From NCBI GenBank assembly GCA_030151885.1, contig JASLCG010000009.1, positions 1 through 15,323 on the forward strand: a stretch of DNA of 15,323 nucleotides, read 5' to 3'. The notes beneath the pieces are model-generated. The model worked only from the letters and a program-made list of their open reading frames with translations. It ran no database searches and was not told the DNA's origin. Numbering within the stretch: the stretch's first letter is position 1; each line of letters begins with the position of its first letter. Both the position numbers and the translations under genes were made by a program. Positions 7,631 through 15,101 of this stretch are shown here, in pieces. Origin of the DNA: Bacteroides sp. (lineage in GTDB: Bacteria; Bacteroidota; Bacteroidia; Bacteroidales; Bacteroidaceae).

Positions 7631-8443
7631 TTATCGTTTTATAATTCTAGAGTATGACATAAGCTTGCATATTACGTATATTAAAATTGAGAAAAAAATG
7701 ATAGATGCTCCAGACGGAACATGCAGCTTGTAAGATAAGAATAAGCCGCCTAAACAACCTATAAATCCAATTAAAATAGCTAGTAATATGATTTTAGAAA
7801 AATTGTTTGTAAATAAGTTTGCTGTCATTTGAGGTATTGTTAGTAAGGAAATAACAAGAACAATACCTATCATATGTAAACATGCAACAATAGTGAGTGA
7901 AATGAAAATCATTAAAATGTATTCAAAGAGCTCTACAGGCATTTTTTGAGATTTAGCATATTCTCTATCAAAAGCTATTATTTTAATAGGATTCATAAAT
8001 ACTCCAAAAAACAAGACTAGTGATAGAGCAAGAATACCTATAAAGTATAGGTCTGAAGTACTTATAGTTAATATATTTCCAAATAGATAAGTAGATAATT
8101 CGGGGGTAAAACCAGATCCCATAAATGTGAATATTACCCCTACAGCCATTCCAAAGGTCCAGAAAACAGCAATAGCTGAATCTTCTCTAATCTCTTTTTT
8201 TTTAGTAAGCCATTCTACACCAAACCCAGATAGTATAGAAAAAATAGATGCACATAAAAGAGGTGATATGCCAGAATATAACCCAATCCCAATTCCTCCA
8301 AGAGAAGAGTGTGTAAGCCCTCCACTTATGAACACCAATCTTTTAGATACTATATAAGTACCGATAATGCCACAAGCTATACTAGCTAGTAAACTGCCAA
8401 TAATAGCAAACTGAAAGAATTTGAATTGTAAAATTTCTATCAT
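7631..8443 (-). CDS. Metal ABC transporter permease, ZnuB/MntB type
   Basis: An inner-membrane permease of the ABC-3 family, 270 residues with seven to eight hydrophobic helices. Family marks are SGGLTHSSLGGIGIG (40-54), EDSAIAVFWTFGMAVG (87-102), the YLFGNIL segment (119-125), and the conserved late stretch MIGIVLVISLLTIPQMTA (191-208) that carries the contact region to the ATPase. Relatives move Zn2+, Mn2+ or Fe2+; the sequence does not tell which. The usual ATPase and solute-binding partners are not adjacent, so the subunits must come from elsewhere. It lies 6 bp after a membrane protein with a Cys/His motif and 12 bp before tsaE. A gene symbol such as znuB would overstate the metal specificity. 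Confidence 0.9.
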   Translation of the reverse strand: MIEILQFKFFQFAIIGSLLASIACGIIGTYIVSKRLVFISGGLTHSSLGGIGIGLYSGISPLLCASIFSILSGFGVEWLTKKKEIREDSAIAVFWTFGMAVGVIFTFMGSGFTPELSTYLFGNILTISTSDLYFIGILALSLVLFFGVFMNPIKIIAFDREYAKSQKMPVELFEYILMIFISLTIVACLHMIGIVLVISLLTIPQMTANLFTNNFSKIILLAILIGFIGCLGGLFLSYKLHVPSGASIIFFSILIYVICKLMSYSRIIKR

Positions 8444-8449
8444 ACTTCG

Positions 8450-8869
8450 TTAATGAATTCTTCTTTCACCTATAATTAGAAAAACCTCATCTTTAATCTC
8501 TTCTGGAAGATTTATTCCTCTTAACATTAGGCTTCTAACCCATCCTGCTACATCTGTATCTTGCATTGTATAGAATATATCACGAAACATATCAGCTTGT
8601 TCTGAAGTATATTCTTCTGGAGTATATCCGATAAACTCATCTAACTCTTCATCGTCGTAGTACTCTATTTTTTGACTAACTGCTGCTAGTAGACTATCTT
8701 TCTCACATATTTGATGTTGTCCACAACACTCTGTATCTACTTCTACAATTTCGGGGAAATCTTCAATTTCTCCTGTTTCAATTTTTTTCTTTAATTGAAT
8801 GTTTCTAATAACTCCAGCAATTAATGCAAGAGCAGCAATAGCTATTAGAAAAATAATTAATGCCCACAT
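8450..8869 (-). CDS. Membrane-anchored protein with CCGxHxxC motif, function unknown
   Basis: A 139-residue protein. Residues 2-22 form one N-terminal helix, followed by positive residues (RNIQLKKK) that suggest the remainder is cytoplasmic. Next comes an acidic linker, the motif E47-C48-C49-G-Q-H52-x2-C55-E-K-D, and an acidic helical C-terminal half (EYTSEQADMFRDIFYTMQ and beyond). Three cysteines and a histidine within eight residues could bind a metal ion. I recall such proteins beside this permease in Bacteroides, sometimes labelled phospholipase, but nothing here shows a lipase motif. Only 6 bp separate it from the metal permease, so metal handling is an attractive inference. The nearest published analogy is the FeoB-associated Cys-rich proteins, without clear homology. 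Confidence 0.78.
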   Translation of the reverse strand: MWALIIFLIAIAALALIAGVIRNIQLKKKIETGEIEDFPEIVEVDTECCGQHQICEKDSLLAAVSQKIEYYDDEELDEFIGYTPEEYTSEQADMFRDIFYTMQDTDVAGWVRSLMLRGINLPEEIKDEVFLIIGERRIH

Positions 8870-8895
8870 AATAATATATACAAATTGTTCACCTA

Positions 8896-8903
8896 CAAAG
8901 TTA
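8896..8903 (-). promoter_or_regulatory. Possible internal -7 box before the CCGxHxxC gene
   Basis: In the 64-bp gap behind aroA the minus strand reads TAACTTTG, a full TAnnTTTG match about 27 bp from the ATG. No TTTG lies at the right distance upstream; the nearest is only 13 bp away. It could allow the downstream four genes some expression independent of aroA, but one box alone is weak evidence. Confidence 0.35.
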
Positions 8904-8933
8904 AAGGTTATATACGCAAAGTATCCTTTTCTT

Positions 8934-10178
8934 TTACTTTTTTAGCAGTTTAACACCTGCTTTTTGCAAATCTTCCCAGAAATTAGGGTAAGATTTACTT
9001 ACAACTGTAGGATTGTTTATTAATAATTCAGGATGAACTATAGAAGCTGGAGCAAAAGACATAGCCATTCTATGGTCTTCATAGGTGTTAATCACTGGAT
9101 GAGGCTCACCTTTGGTTGTGTTTCCATCCCAGTATATAATACTATCTCCTTCAGCTTTAATGATATACCCTAATTTATACAGTTCGTTTATAAGTGCGTT
9201 TATTCTATCTGTCTCCTTAATACGTAGTGTTTCAACACCTGTAAATCGAAAAGTTACTCCTAATAACGCAGCTGTAACAACGAAAGTTTGCACTAAATCT
9301 GGAATTTCTTTAAAATTAGCATTTAGATGATTGACAACTTGCTCGTTTTTAGTTAGTAGTATTTTGCCATTATTTTCTCTAGTTTGTACTCCTAGTTTTT
9401 TAAATAAGATAGCACCTTTAGAATCGCCTTGTAAACTCTTAAAACTAAGCTGTGGAAGAGTAATACTAGCCTTAGGGTTTAATGCTACCATTTGAAACCA
9501 ATAGGAGGCGGCACTCCAGTCTGGCTCAATAGTAATTTGTTTAGCAGTGTAGGGGGTAGCTTCAACACGAATAGTATTTTCGTTAAGCCATTTTACATTA
9601 GCCTTAGCTTCTGCCATTAATGCTAAAGTCATATTAATATATGGTACGGAGGTAATGTTGTTGATAAGTTTTAGAGTGAGCCCATCTTTAAAGGTAGGGG
9701 CAATAAGTAGTAGTGCTGATATGAATTGAGAGCTGATCGAACCATCTAATTCAATTGATCCACCTTGCAACTGTTTGCCTTTAACTCGTAGTGGGGGGAA
9801 CCCATCTTTATCGATATAACTAATATCAGCGCCTAATTCTCGCAGTGCATTAACAAGTGTAGAAATTGGTCTATTCTGCATCCTTTCTGTTCCTGTAATA
9901 GTCTTTACTGCTCCTTCTTTAACCGAAAAATATGCTGTTAGAAAACGCATAGCTGTACCAGCAGCCATAATATTTATAACCTCATCGTTGCTTTGTAAGG
10001 CAGCTAATGTGACATCAGTATCATCGCATTGAGCTAAATTATGGGGTAACATTCCTTGTTCTGTTAAGGCATAAATAATCAGAGACCTATTACTAATACT
10101 CTTTGAACTTGGTAACAAGATATCTGTATTTATATTGAATGGGTAGTCAAGCTGGTATTGCATTTTATTATTATTCAT
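8934..10178 (-). CDS. aroA: 3-phosphoshikimate 1-carboxyvinyltransferase (EPSP synthase)
   Basis: The sixth shikimate-pathway step: shikimate 3-phosphate plus phosphoenolpyruvate to EPSP, in the cytoplasm. The 414 residues fit the family. Visible motifs are PSSKSISNR (23-31, with lysine K26), AAGTAMRF (72-79), RMQNRPI (99-105), SSQFISALL (149-157), PDLVQT (catalytic-type D294), KETDRI (321-326), EDHRM (367-371) and K395 near the C-terminus. Two motifs differ from E. coli: PGSKS is PSSKS, and NAGTAMRP is AAGTAMRF, with the glyphosate-relevant glycine (G74) kept. These changes look like the Bacteroidales form and not damage. It is the first gene of the minus operon running down to 6945, with a -7 box 13 bp upstream. 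Confidence 0.95.
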   Translation of the reverse strand: MNNNKMQYQLDYPFNINTDILLPSSKSISNRSLIIYALTEQGMLPHNLAQCDDTDVTLAALQSNDEVINIMAAGTAMRFLTAYFSVKEGAVKTITGTERMQNRPISTLVNALRELGADISYIDKDGFPPLRVKGKQLQGGSIELDGSISSQFISALLLIAPTFKDGLTLKLINNITSVPYINMTLALMAEAKANVKWLNENTIRVEATPYTAKQITIEPDWSAASYWFQMVALNPKASITLPQLSFKSLQGDSKGAILFKKLGVQTRENNGKILLTKNEQVVNHLNANFKEIPDLVQTFVVTAALLGVTFRFTGVETLRIKETDRINALINELYKLGYIIKAEGDSIIYWDGNTTKGEPHPVINTYEDHRMAMSFAPASIVHPELLINNPTVVSKSYPNFWEDLQKAGVKLLKK

Positions 10179-10190
10179 GTTTCTAGTTTA

Positions 10191-10198
10191 CAAAAGTA
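10191..10198 (-). promoter_or_regulatory. Candidate aroA -7 box
   Basis: The minus strand reads TACTTTTG at 10198-10191, an exact TAnnTTTG match, 12 bp ahead of the aroA ATG. The sequence 19-21 bp upstream offers only a weak -33 (TTCC-like). With this box the leader would be only a few bases long. Confidence 0.42.
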
Positions 10199-10295
10199 CT
10201 TTAAAAATGTTGAATTTGGAATGAATGTTCTTAAGTTAGGTCGATGTTTAGTAAATTGTACAAATAAAATAACTAAATAAATCATCAAGTAATAA

Positions 10296-11297
10296 ATGAA
10301 ACGAATATTATTTTACACATTGCTTATTGTATTTACTATTGATGTGTATGCACAAAAACCTCTAAATAAAGGTTTAAACTCTATAACAGAGGCTGCTGCA
10401 AGAGCACATATTGAATTTTTGGCACACGATGAGTTAGAAGGAAGAGAGGCTGGTTTTCATGGTGGGAGAGTGGCTGGTCAATATATTTTATCTCGTTTAA
10501 AAGAGTTAGGTATCAGGCCTTATTTTGGGGCTAGCTATACTCAGCCTTTTGAAGCTTGTAAAGTGGACCATCAGCGTAAAGGACGTTTTCAAGTGCATCC
10601 AGATTCCATTGCAAACTTAAAGAAAGATATATATCAAAGTCTTCAAATGAATAATATATTAGGCTTTATTCCTGGTAAAAAGTCTAATGAGTATGTTATT
10701 GTTGGAGCTCATTATGACCATTTAGGAGTTGATCCTTATCTACATGGAGATCAGATATACAATGGTGCAGATGATAATGCATCAGGAGTGTCTGCTGTTT
10801 TACAAATTGCAAAAGCATTTGTTGAGGCCGGTGTTAAACCAGAAAGAAATGTAGTTTTCGCCTTTTGGGATGGTGAAGAAAAAGGACTGTTAGGCTCTAA
10901 GTATTTTGTCCAAGAGTGTGATAATATAGAGGAGATTAAGGGATATTTAAATTTTGATATGATAGGTCGTAATAATAAGCCAGAACAGCCAAAACATGTG
11001 GTTTATTTTTATACTGAAGCTTATCCTATTTTTGAAGATTGGTTAAAAAATGATATAACAAAATATAAGTTAGATATAGAACCTGATTACAGAGCCTGGG
11101 ATAAACCTATTGGAGGAAGTGATAATGGTCCTTTTGCCAAAGCAGGCATTCCTATCATTTGGTATCATACGGATTGGCATAAAGACTACCATAGGCCATC
11201 TGATCATGCAGAGTTTTTAAATTGGGCTAAGGTAGTAGAGATTACTAAAGCTTCATTTTTAAATATGTGGCATATGGCCAATGATAAAGAGTTCTAA
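10296..11297 (+). CDS. Exported M28-family zinc aminopeptidase
   Basis: A 333-residue protein with a clear signal peptide (MKRI, a hydrophobic core, likely cleavage after VYA at 19). Q20 follows, with no lipobox cysteine, so the mature enzyme is probably periplasmic. The M28 two-zinc centre is complete: H139 in GAHYDH, bridging D159 in NGADDNASG, catalytic E194 with metal-binding E195 in WDGEEKG, D221 in NFDMIGR, and H299 in DYHRPSDH. The family removes N-terminal residues from peptides; the substrate here is not evident. The fold occupies about 130-330, and residues 30-115 look like a short N-terminal extension. It is divergent from aroA across 117 bp in which I find no full promoter for this gene. 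The bidirectional hairpin at 11516 probably ends it. Confidence 0.92.
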   Translation: MKRILFYTLLIVFTIDVYAQKPLNKGLNSITEAAARAHIEFLAHDELEGREAGFHGGRVAGQYILSRLKELGIRPYFGASYTQPFEACKVDHQRKGRFQVHPDSIANLKKDIYQSLQMNNILGFIPGKKSNEYVIVGAHYDHLGVDPYLHGDQIYNGADDNASGVSAVLQIAKAFVEAGVKPERNVVFAFWDGEEKGLLGSKYFVQECDNIEEIKGYLNFDMIGRNNKPEQPKHVVYFYTEAYPIFEDWLKNDITKYKLDIEPDYRAWDKPIGGSDNGPFAKAGIPIIWYHTDWHKDYHRPSDHAEFLNWAKVVEITKASFLNMWHMANDKEF

Positions 11298-11334
11298 TCG
11301 AACTGTACGTATATGACTAAGGATGTTCTTGTAA

Positions 11335-11550
11335 TATCTTTGTGCTGCCGACTGGTTTTTAGCGTCTAGTAGTGAAACTACTAACCATATAGAAGATGGT
11401 AACCAACCAATAAAGGAAGTTTGCAATATTAAACAGAATAATCCTATGAAAAGTCGTCCTCTTAGAATGAAAAATAGCTAAGTAAATAGTACTGCGATTA
11501 ATATCATAATTAAATAAAGAGAGTTAATACAGATTGTATTAACTCTCTTT
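11335..11550 (+). ncRNA. Candidate short transcript after the peptidase gene
   Basis: The 273-bp gap 11298-11570 has no convincing gene, but the plus strand shows a -7 box TATCTTTG at 11335-11342 (no good -33) and a strong terminator at 11516-11555. Between them a perfect 7-bp hairpin TAGTAGT-GAA-ACTACTA lies at 11367-11383, flanked by GGTT (11354-11357) and AACC. A CCAT/ATGG pair follows at 11385-11399. An 11-codon frame (11446-11481) lies further on. A small RNA of about 200 nt would fit, but a plain 3' UTR of the peptidase fits too. I recognise no known RNA family. Confidence 0.2.
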
Positions 11551-11555
11551 TATTA
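11516..11555. terminator. Bidirectional intrinsic terminator
   Basis: A perfect 16-bp stem (11516-11531 with 11535-11550; core AGAGAGTTAATACA) with a 3-nt loop, T-rich after the stem on the plus strand (TTTTATT) and also on the minus strand (TTTATTTAATT). It lies between the convergent M28 peptidase and the choloylglycine-hydrolase-family gene and can serve both. Confidence 0.88.
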
Positions 11556-11570
11556 TATAGTTTTTTCTAA

Positions 11571-12608
11571 TTATTGAATTCCTAGAAATTTAAAAGCAGG
11601 ACTTTTCTTAAAGCTAGCTGTAACATTTCCACTATATACTTCACCTCTGGTAAGGTTAAGTTTTTTTACAGAAGCTTTTGGTGAGAAATCTACATCTTTA
11701 AGTGGTACATAAATTAGATTTGGAGTAAGTGCAGATTCAAAGTAATATACAAGATTTGTTTGATCTGCCACACTTCTCCATCTTGTTGAAGAGATGTTAG
11801 GTTCATCTGGAGTGTGAATTCCAAAAGGTACCGAGCAGTTTCTTATAACGCTTAAAGCAGCATATACACCAACTTTTGGGTCATCAGAGCTTTTAACAGC
11901 ACTTGTGTAGAAAGAAGCCCTAACGAAGCGGTCTGCTGCACGATTTGTACCTGGCAACATTACAGTGCCACCTATTTTTTGCCAATAATCATCTAATGTA
12001 AGCTGTTGTTCAAAAGTAGGCGAGTTAGTCATTACATTATAAGATTTATCATGGTGTATAACTAACTTACCATCTATATATTCAAAAATAGCATTATCAC
12101 CCATGGCATCAGATATAGAAAGGTGCAGTGTAGCCATTCTATCTCCTGTTGGCATCATATCGCTAATTACTTGAAAAGGTTCATCTTCTAAATCTTTTAC
12201 AGCTTCCTCAACAGTTGCGTAATTGTCTAAAAGATATTGTACCCAAGCAGCAATTGTAAGCCCTTTTTTATTGGTATCTCTAGCAGGATAGTTAGACTCT
12301 GCAAGCCAAAGTAGGTTAGCAACTAATCCTTTTTCATTAATGCCATCTGTTGATGAAATATCATAAGCCCCAGCTACAACACTACCATACTTTGAAGTCC
12401 ACTTAATAGAGTTTGGTCCAACCTCTCCATCTCTTTCCATACCTCTAGGAAAAATCCATAGATTACTCTCTATATCGTCTTTCCAATCCATTGACCTAGC
12501 TGTAACGACAAGTTTCTCAGGTCCTTTGTATACAACCCTTGTGCAAGACTTTGCTTCATTAATTCCGAATAGAATTAAACATGTGAAAACTAAAACTAAT
12601 TTCTTCAT
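11571..12608 (-). CDS. Choloylglycine hydrolase / penicillin V acylase family amidase
   Basis: An N-terminal-nucleophile hydrolase of 345 residues. The leader MKKLVLVFTCLILFGINEAKS ends directly before C22, which would become the catalytic N-terminal cysteine after signal cleavage, so the enzyme acts in the periplasm. Expected active-site companions are present: R38 and D41 in ARSMDW, N195 in MTNSPTF, and R227 or R230 in AADRFVRASF. N98-L-L-W fits the substrate-pocket region. Gram-negative members of this cluster include Bacteroides bile salt hydrolases and penicillin V acylases, and sequence alone does not separate them. The gene stands alone, convergent with the M28 peptidase and divergent from the GH20 gene, with a shared terminator at 11516-11555. 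Annotation as bile salt hydrolase would be a guess. Confidence 0.9.
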   Translation of the reverse strand: MKKLVLVFTCLILFGINEAKSCTRVVYKGPEKLVVTARSMDWKDDIESNLWIFPRGMERDGEVGPNSIKWTSKYGSVVAGAYDISSTDGINEKGLVANLLWLAESNYPARDTNKKGLTIAAWVQYLLDNYATVEEAVKDLEDEPFQVISDMMPTGDRMATLHLSISDAMGDNAIFEYIDGKLVIHHDKSYNVMTNSPTFEQQLTLDDYWQKIGGTVMLPGTNRAADRFVRASFYTSAVKSSDDPKVGVYAALSVIRNCSVPFGIHTPDEPNISSTRWRSVADQTNLVYYFESALTPNLIYVPLKDVDFSPKASVKKLNLTRGEVYSGNVTASFKKSPAFKFLGIQ

Positions 12609-12974
12609 ACATTATTGTTTAAATGTGAACAACATTTATCTAAGAAACAAAGAAGTCCTTCCTTTGTTGTGGTGAAATTATATTAATGAGCATTAAAGGT
12701 ATTATAAAAGTGACATGTTCTATGTGAATAATTAAAATATTGATCAATAATGCTTTATGGATTGTAAACAAGAGCTAATATTTAAGGTTACTTTTTCATC
12801 TCTGTTACGAATATATAGTGGTAAGCTGATAAAATATGTATTCGACTAAAAGTATAGTTAGATGAAAACTTTATAGTGAATACTATATTCAAAGGTGTTT
12901 TAAAAATTATTTAGAGTTATTAAAAGTCTATTTAATGATTATCTTTGGCTTTATACTAACTAAATTCTAATATT
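12609..12974. other. AT-rich divergent intergenic region
   Basis: These 366 bp between two divergent exported-enzyme genes hold no plausible gene. I see a 12-bp palindrome TATTGATCAATA at 12738-12749, a TATAGT-GAAT-ACTATA inverted repeat at 12872-12887, further TATAGT copies near 12815 and 12853, and the GH20 -7 box at 12940-12947. The palindromes could be operator sites, but nothing identifies a regulator. No clear promoter was found for the minus-strand gene. Confidence 0.5.
12940..12947 (+). promoter_or_regulatory. Candidate GH20 -7 box
   Basis: TATCTTTG is an exact TAnnTTTG match 27 bp before the GH20 ATG. The -33 position offers only TTAT (12917-12920, 19-bp spacer). A weak -33 can mean the gene needs an activator or another sigma factor. 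Confidence 0.5.
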
Positions 12975-14948
12975 ATGTTAATCAAAATTTCAAGAAAAAT
13001 AGGTGTTTTGTTTTTCTTCTTGACCCTATCAGTTTCTTTGTTAGCTAAGAATGCTAAACCTTTTGTTATTCCAGAACTTAAAGAGTGGAAAGGTAGTAAT
13101 GGGCTATTTTCACTATCGGGTGATAGTAGAATCATAGTTCCATCTAATGATGGTGCTCTGCAGGAAATAGCAAAACAACTATCGGATGATTTACGGACGA
13201 TGTTTAATTATAATCTCCAAATAGAGCAAGGTAAAGCACGTAGTGGCGATATTATATTACGCATTAAAGACGATAAAAAGCTTGGAGAAGAAGGTTATAA
13301 AATAGCAATTGCTAATAGTATAGTACTAGAAGCCCCAGCTTCACTAGGTATCTATTGGGGGACGCGTACACTATTGCAAATAGTAGAACAAAATCAAGGT
13401 AAATATTTACCAAAAGGTGAAATAAAAGACTTTCCAGACTTTGCTTTAAGGGGTTTTATGCTGGACTGTGGTAGAAAATACATTCCAATGAATGTATTGG
13501 AAAACTATGTGAAGATTATGTCTTACTATAAGATGAATACTTTACAGGTTCACTTGAATGATAATGGATTTCCTCAGCATCACCAAGAGGATTTTAAGCG
13601 TACTTATTCTGCTTTTAGATTGGAATCTGAAACTTTTCCAGAGTTAACAGCTCAAGATGGCTTTTATACTAAACAAGAGTTTAAAGATTTCCAGAAGGAT
13701 GCTGCTCGTCAATATGTAACTATTATTCCTGAAATAGACGTTCCTGCGCACTCTTTAGCATTTACGCAATTTATGCCAGAAATAGGAAGCACCGAATATG
13801 GGCTAGATCATTTAGATTTGTTTAAAAAAGAGACATATGACTTTATAGATGCTCTATTTAAAGAGTATTTAGAGGGAGATGATCCTGTATTTGTAGGAAA
13901 ACGTGTACATGTTGGTACTGATGAGTATTCTAATAGAGACAAAACCGTAGTAGAAAAATTCCGTTACTTTACCGACTATTGTATTAAATTGGTTGAAGGT
14001 TATGGAAAAGATGCTGCTATTTGGGGAGCACTGACACATGCAAAGGGAGATACTCCTGTTAAATCAGATAATGTGTTGCTGTTTGCGTGGCACAATAACT
14101 ACGCTCAGCCAGATGATATGATTGAACAAGGCTATGATATCGTAAGTATTCCTGATGGATTACTTTATATTGTTCCTAATGCTGGTTATTATTATGACTT
14201 TCTAAATATAGAGTATTTGTATAAGAACTGGACGCCGAATGTTGTTGCTCAGAAAACTTTAGACTATGATGAGCCAAAACTTAAAGGAGGAATGTTTGCT
14301 GTATGGAATGATCATGTAGGTAATGGTATTACTTCGAAAGATATACATATAAGAGCATATCCTGCTATTCAAACTTTATCAACTAAGATGTGGACTGGAA
14401 AATCAACTCAGTTTTCTTGGGAAGAATTCAATAGTAAACGTGCTTTGTTAAGTGAAGCTCCGGGTGTTAATGAGTCTGGAATCTTAGGTTTAGAACCAGG
14501 GTTAGTATTTGAGCAGGACGTGGTTACTGAAGGAGGAGTAAATCGTGTAGAAGAAATAGGTTATGATTATACAGTATCGTTCGATATTGTTGGTGGAAGT
14601 GAGCGTAAGGGAACTATTCTATTCTCTTCTAAATCTGCCGATTTTTACTTATCAGATCCTATTAAAGGTCTATTAGGCTACTCGAGAGATGGCTATCTTG
14701 ATACGTTTAATTATCGTATTAAGCCTGGTAAAAAAGTAAATATAATGATTCAAGGCAATGCTAAGGGTACTAAGTTATTTGTTGATGGGAAATTGGTCGA
14801 AGATAAATCGCCATGGATTAAGTACTTTAAGCGTGGAGATAAATATGAGTCAATGTCTTACTTATCGACACTGTTTTTCCCACTTAGAAAAGTAGGATAT
14901 TTTGAGAGTCAAGTAACTAATCTTAAAGTTTATAACTTTATAAAATAG
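12975..14948 (+). CDS. Exported GH20 beta-N-acetylhexosaminidase with extra C-terminal domain
   Basis: Removes terminal beta-linked GlcNAc or GalNAc from glycans. The 657 residues show a signal peptide (about 1-24, ending SLLAK, no lipobox), a GH20b-type N-terminal domain (about 30-152), the TIM-barrel GH20 domain (about 155-475), and a C-terminal beta-rich domain (about 500-657) with a laminin-G/concanavalin-like look. The catalytic pair is D316-E317 in HVGTDEY, the aspartate holding the substrate acetamido group and the glutamate acting as acid. R159 in ALRGFMLDCGRKY and the EIDVPAHS block (253-260) are other conserved active-site parts. The usual HxGGDE is HVGTDE here. The gene is single, with its own -7 box and terminator, and no SusC/SusD pair is in the window, so a polysaccharide-utilisation locus is not shown. 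Confidence 0.92.
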   Translation: MLIKISRKIGVLFFFLTLSVSLLAKNAKPFVIPELKEWKGSNGLFSLSGDSRIIVPSNDGALQEIAKQLSDDLRTMFNYNLQIEQGKARSGDIILRIKDDKKLGEEGYKIAIANSIVLEAPASLGIYWGTRTLLQIVEQNQGKYLPKGEIKDFPDFALRGFMLDCGRKYIPMNVLENYVKIMSYYKMNTLQVHLNDNGFPQHHQEDFKRTYSAFRLESETFPELTAQDGFYTKQEFKDFQKDAARQYVTIIPEIDVPAHSLAFTQFMPEIGSTEYGLDHLDLFKKETYDFIDALFKEYLEGDDPVFVGKRVHVGTDEYSNRDKTVVEKFRYFTDYCIKLVEGYGKDAAIWGALTHAKGDTPVKSDNVLLFAWHNNYAQPDDMIEQGYDIVSIPDGLLYIVPNAGYYYDFLNIEYLYKNWTPNVVAQKTLDYDEPKLKGGMFAVWNDHVGNGITSKDIHIRAYPAIQTLSTKMWTGKSTQFSWEEFNSKRALLSEAPGVNESGILGLEPGLVFEQDVVTEGGVNRVEEIGYDYTVSFDIVGGSERKGTILFSSKSADFYLSDPIKGLLGYSRDGYLDTFNYRIKPGKKVNIMIQGNAKGTKLFVDGKLVEDKSPWIKYFKRGDKYESMSYLSTLFFPLRKVGYFESQVTNLKVYNFIK

Positions 14949-14964
14949 ATTTCATAACAATAGG

Positions 14965-15000
14965 AAAAGGCATCTATGTAACTACTTAGATGCCTTTTTT
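14965..15000 (+). terminator. Intrinsic terminator of GH20 gene
   Basis: AAAAGGCATCTA (14965-14976) pairs perfectly with 14987-14998 across a 10-nt loop, followed by T residues to 15000. It lies 16 bp after the GH20 stop codon. Confidence 0.88.
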
Positions 15001-15027
15001 GTATTAATTGCTTAAAATAACTTGTAT

Positions 15028-15074
15028 TTTTTATTTTAACTTCGTGTTATTGAAATAAAAAAGCAGCTACAAAT
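15028..15074. repeat. 47-bp direct repeat, copy 1
   Basis: This copy is identical over 47 bp to 15277-15323, at an offset of 249 bp. It contains an AT-rich hairpin (TTATTTTAAC, TTCGT loop, GTTA/AAATAA) and the left half of the terminator at 15053-15088. It lies directly downstream of the tRNA-Pro remnant in the minus-strand sense. Confidence 0.93.
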
Positions 15075-15088
15075 AAATGTAACTGCTT
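15053..15088 (-). terminator. Terminator behind the tRNA-Pro remnant
   Basis: On the minus strand, arms AAGCAG and CTGCTT (15088-15083 with 15066-15061), continued by TGTA/TACA past one mismatch and a 6-nt loop, are followed by TTTTTTATTT (15062-15053). It lies 13 bp beyond the tRNA 3' end, the normal place for a tRNA terminator. Half of it is repeated at the window end. Confidence 0.75.
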
Positions 15089-15101
15089 GATTATAAATTA
15101 G

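Noticed and set aside
8127..8357. Plus-strand frame inside the metal permease gene
   Set aside because: Overlaps a clear ABC-3 permease in full and shows no motif.
9112..9330. Plus-strand frame inside aroA
   Set aside because: Lies over conserved aroA motifs (KETDRI, PDLVQT), so it is a shadow frame.
10179..10295. Promoter for the M28 peptidase
   Set aside because: No TAnnTTTG box on the plus strand in this gap; only partial matches such as TAAATTGT.
12975..14948. Part of a polysaccharide-utilisation locus
   Set aside because: No SusC/SusD pair, sulfatase or hybrid two-component sensor is in the window; the enzyme stands alone.
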